Shown here piece by piece: positions 62,092-64,000 of a DNA stretch of 64,000 bases. The notes below the pieces were generated by a model. The model was not told the DNA's origin. It ran no database searches and saw only the letters and a program-made list of their open reading frames with translations. Source of the stretch: Paenibacillus silvae. GTDB lineage: Bacteria > Bacillota > Bacilli > Paenibacillales > Paenibacillaceae. The DNA lies in contig NZ_BMFU01000005.1 of NCBI RefSeq assembly GCF_014639235.1, forward strand, positions 211,189 through 275,188. The letters run 5' to 3'. The first letter of the stretch is position 1. Each line of letters begins with the position of its first letter. A program made the position numbers and the translations under genes.

Positions 62092-64000
62092 TTATGGCGT
62101 ATTTGTTTCAGTTTCTTTATTTTGATTTTTTTTCGGAATACCATCCAGACCAAATTCCTGATCATAAGCATCAAAGATGGCACGTGCAACCGGAGCCGCA
62201 CTGTTGGAACCAAAGCCCCCTTCAGGGATGACGACAGCAACAGCCAGCTTTGGATTGTTACGTGGTGCATAGGCGATAAATACCCCGTTATCCACCAGTT
62301 TGCCGCCAACATTCTGTGTCGAAGTACCTGTTTTTCTGGCAAAGTCATACGGGAAGCCGCTGAATGAAGAAACCTCGGTTGCCATACCGCGTTGTACCTC
62401 ATTCCAGTATGCATCACTGAAGTCTACTTTGCTCAGTACCTTCGGTTTCACTTTTTCCACCACATTACCCTCAGAATCCCGGAACTCTTTCACCAGTTGT
62501 GGCTCCATACGTTTTCCTTTATTCGCTAGCATGGTCGTATACTGTGCCAGCTGCATCGTTGTATATTTTCCTTGTTGTCCAAAGGAAGCATATGCCAGTT
62601 TAGTCAGAGAGCTTTCAGAACTTTCGATATACTCTTTATATCCTGGGTATTCATTCGGCAAATCAACCCCGGTTTTCACACCAAGACCAAACTGCTCCAT
62701 ATACTTGTCCCAGACGTCCACACCTTTTGCACCATACTGTGAATAGAGCTTCTTCCCAATCTCGTCAATCATAAATACGTTGGAGGAATGACGTATGGCA
62801 TCATGCGGGCGCATCGCACCATATACGTGACCTGATGAGTTCTGTACCCGGCGGTTGTCTCCACCGAATGTAGTTGAACCACGGTCGATATACACCGTGT
62901 TGGTCGTAAAGAAGCCTTCTTTCAAGCCAATCAGAACACTGAGCGGTTTGATCGTTGAACCAAGCAGGACAACCGACTCTGCACGTTTCTTTGAATCATC
63001 CGGCGGGAAGCCCCGAATGGTACCATTCTGGTAAATATATTTGATTTTATCGTAATCTTCTGTGCTGATGCTGCCTGTTCTCCAAACATTCGTATCATAG
63101 TCTGGCATGCTGGCAGCCGCTACAATTTTACCTGTGTCCACTTCCATGGCAACGGCAAAGCCTGTTTTGGCGTTCGGATGCAATTTGCCGGATACCGGAT
63201 TGCGATGCAGCCAGCTCAGCTGATCCATAATGGCCTGCTCGGTTTTCACCTGCACATTTTTGTTGATGCTGGAGATCAGGTCATATCCTTTCTGCGGCGG
63301 CGTAGTGCCCGCTACACCCTCAGGCAAGTTACGCAAATCAACGTCAACCGACGTATAACCACTTTTACCCCGCAGCTTATCCTGATATTGGAGCTCCAGC
63401 CCATCAAAGCCGACAAACTCATTTTCCGTGTAGACTAAGCCCGGATCGGTTTGCGTTTTGTTAGCTTCATCCACTTCTTTATATTTGTTCAACGTTTTGG
63501 AGCTTTTGAATTTTTTCAAATAGCCAATCGTCTGTACAGCAACTGTATCCGGATCATAGTACCGCACACTTTCCTCCACGATCTGAATACCCTTGAATTC
63601 ATCCTTGTGCTGGAGAAAATAGGCAACCTCTCCTTCGGACAGATCACTCTTGATCAGACGTGGCATAAAACCATTTGCCTTACGTGAATTCAGGTCCATC
63701 TCCTCGATAATTTGATCCACGGTCAAGGATTCGGAATTAGGGGCTTTGTACTTTTCAAATACGTCATGCAATCGTGCGGCCATCTCCTGCACTTCACCAA
63801 TTTTCGGATTGGGCTGGCCATCCACATCTCCATAGTTTTTGTACAATGTGAGATACAGGGACTGAATCGGCTTGGAATAGGCCAGCTTCACCGTACCTGT
63901 CGAATCATAGATCGTTCCTCTTACCGGGGCCAGCGGCACATCCTTCGTAATGTTGCTCGCTTCTTCCTGGCTGAGCTCCGGCCCTTCGACAAACTGCAAA
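62092..64000 (-). CDS. Class B penicillin-binding protein, paralogue, 5' end outside the window
   Basis: 635 residues are visible. The frame enters at the window edge with QFVEGPEL, which matches residues about 47-54 of the neighbouring gene, so about 45 N-terminal residues lie beyond base 64000. SxxK in VVLLGSTIKPLS, SSN in HSSNVFMIDE and KTGTS are present. The two proteins are alike along their length, with insertions here (for example SWLHRNPVSGKLHPNAKTGF), a clear tandem duplication. The tail is polar and Asn/Thr-rich. Confidence 0.94.
   Translation of the reverse strand, partial: LQFVEGPELSQEEASNITKDVPLAPVRGTIYDSTGTVKLAYSKPIQSLYLTLYKNYGDVDGQPNPKIGEVQEMAARLHDVFEKYKAPNSESLTVDQIIEEMDLNSRKANGFMPRLIKSDLSEGEVAYFLQHKDEFKGIQIVEESVRYYDPDTVAVQTIGYLKKFKSSKTLNKYKEVDEANKTQTDPGLVYTENEFVGFDGLELQYQDKLRGKSGYTSVDVDLRNLPEGVAGTTPPQKGYDLISSINKNVQVKTEQAIMDQLSWLHRNPVSGKLHPNAKTGFAVAMEVDTGKIVAAASMPDYDTNVWRTGSISTEDYDKIKYIYQNGTIRGFPPDDSKKRAESVVLLGSTIKPLSVLIGLKEGFFTTNTVYIDRGSTTFGGDNRRVQNSSGHVYGAMRPHDAIRHSSNVFMIDEIGKKLYSQYGAKGVDVWDKYMEQFGLGVKTGVDLPNEYPGYKEYIESSESSLTKLAYASFGQQGKYTTMQLAQYTTMLANKGKRMEPQLVKEFRDSEGNVVEKVKPKVLSKVDFSDAYWNEVQRGMATEVSSFSGFPYDFARKTGTSTQNVGGKLVDNGVFIAYAPRNNPKLAVAVVIPEGGFGSNSAAPVARAIFDAYDQEFGLDGIPKKNQNKETETNTP

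Overview
The window looks like a chromosomal segment of a spore-forming, low-to-mid G+C Gram-positive of the Paenibacillus type. The evidence is the Bacillus-style primosome genes dnaB and dnaI, Sda (checkpoint inhibitor of sporulation kinases), HemQ of the coproporphyrin haem route, a YheC/YheD ATP-grasp protein, a YtgP/SpoVB-type flippase, the yutM-yutJ-yuzB-yutI gene neighbourhood, strong AGGAGG ribosome sites with frequent TTG/GTG starts, and several LplB/LplC-YesM/YesN style sugar uptake genes. No rRNA, tRNA, CRISPR array, prophage or intact insertion sequence was seen.

Layout. 0-7 kb: partial ktrB, a CPBP membrane protease, uvrC, trxA, a YqzM-like miniprotein and dnaI. 7-15.4 kb: a carbohydrate ABC importer with its YesM/YesN two-component system, then a TPR protein; this block separates dnaI from dnaB (15.5-17 kb), which are normally adjacent. 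17-23.6 kb: yuiB, hemQ, an NDH-2 type oxidoreductase, ferredoxin-NADP reductase, a zinc-ribbon miniprotein, sda with a DnaA-box cluster, and a short YheC-like protein. 23.8-28.1 kb: polyphosphate genes ppx and ppk in convergent orientation, with PhoP-box-like repeats upstream of ppk. 28.1-38.2 kb: accessory material comprising a candidate structured RNA, a GH53 galactanase, small hypothetical genes, MFS/NUDIX/RarD genes, a frameshifted VOC gene, a holin-like type I toxin locus, and a PadR-controlled operon with an alpha/beta hydrolase.

38.3-44.4 kb: Fe-S and redox genes (yutM/erpA, mqnE, yutJ, yuzB, nfu), an SDR and a DUF2167 protein. 44.4-47.3 kb: the metNIQ methionine importer behind a textbook SAM-I riboswitch and terminator. 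47.5-55.6 kb: a HEPN-like protein, ctaA, a 1.2-kb gene-free repeat region, a thioredoxin-like protein, a DUF2515 protein, a flippase, a DUF456 protein and a HAD phosphatase. 55.8-59.6 kb: a four-gene TroABCD-type metal importer, probably for manganese. 59.8 kb to the end: two tandem class B penicillin-binding proteins.

The most interesting non-coding signals are a dispersed hairpin repeat with compensatory base changes among three copies (about 5.0, 18.9 and 29.6 kb); a cluster of alternating inverted motifs at 50.1-50.3 kb; a matched pair of 31-bp sites, each with two half-sites 21 bp apart, upstream of the sugar-binding protein and sensor kinase genes; a type I toxin locus with long-range end pairing; and an sda transcript predicted to run antisense across the whole neighbouring gene.
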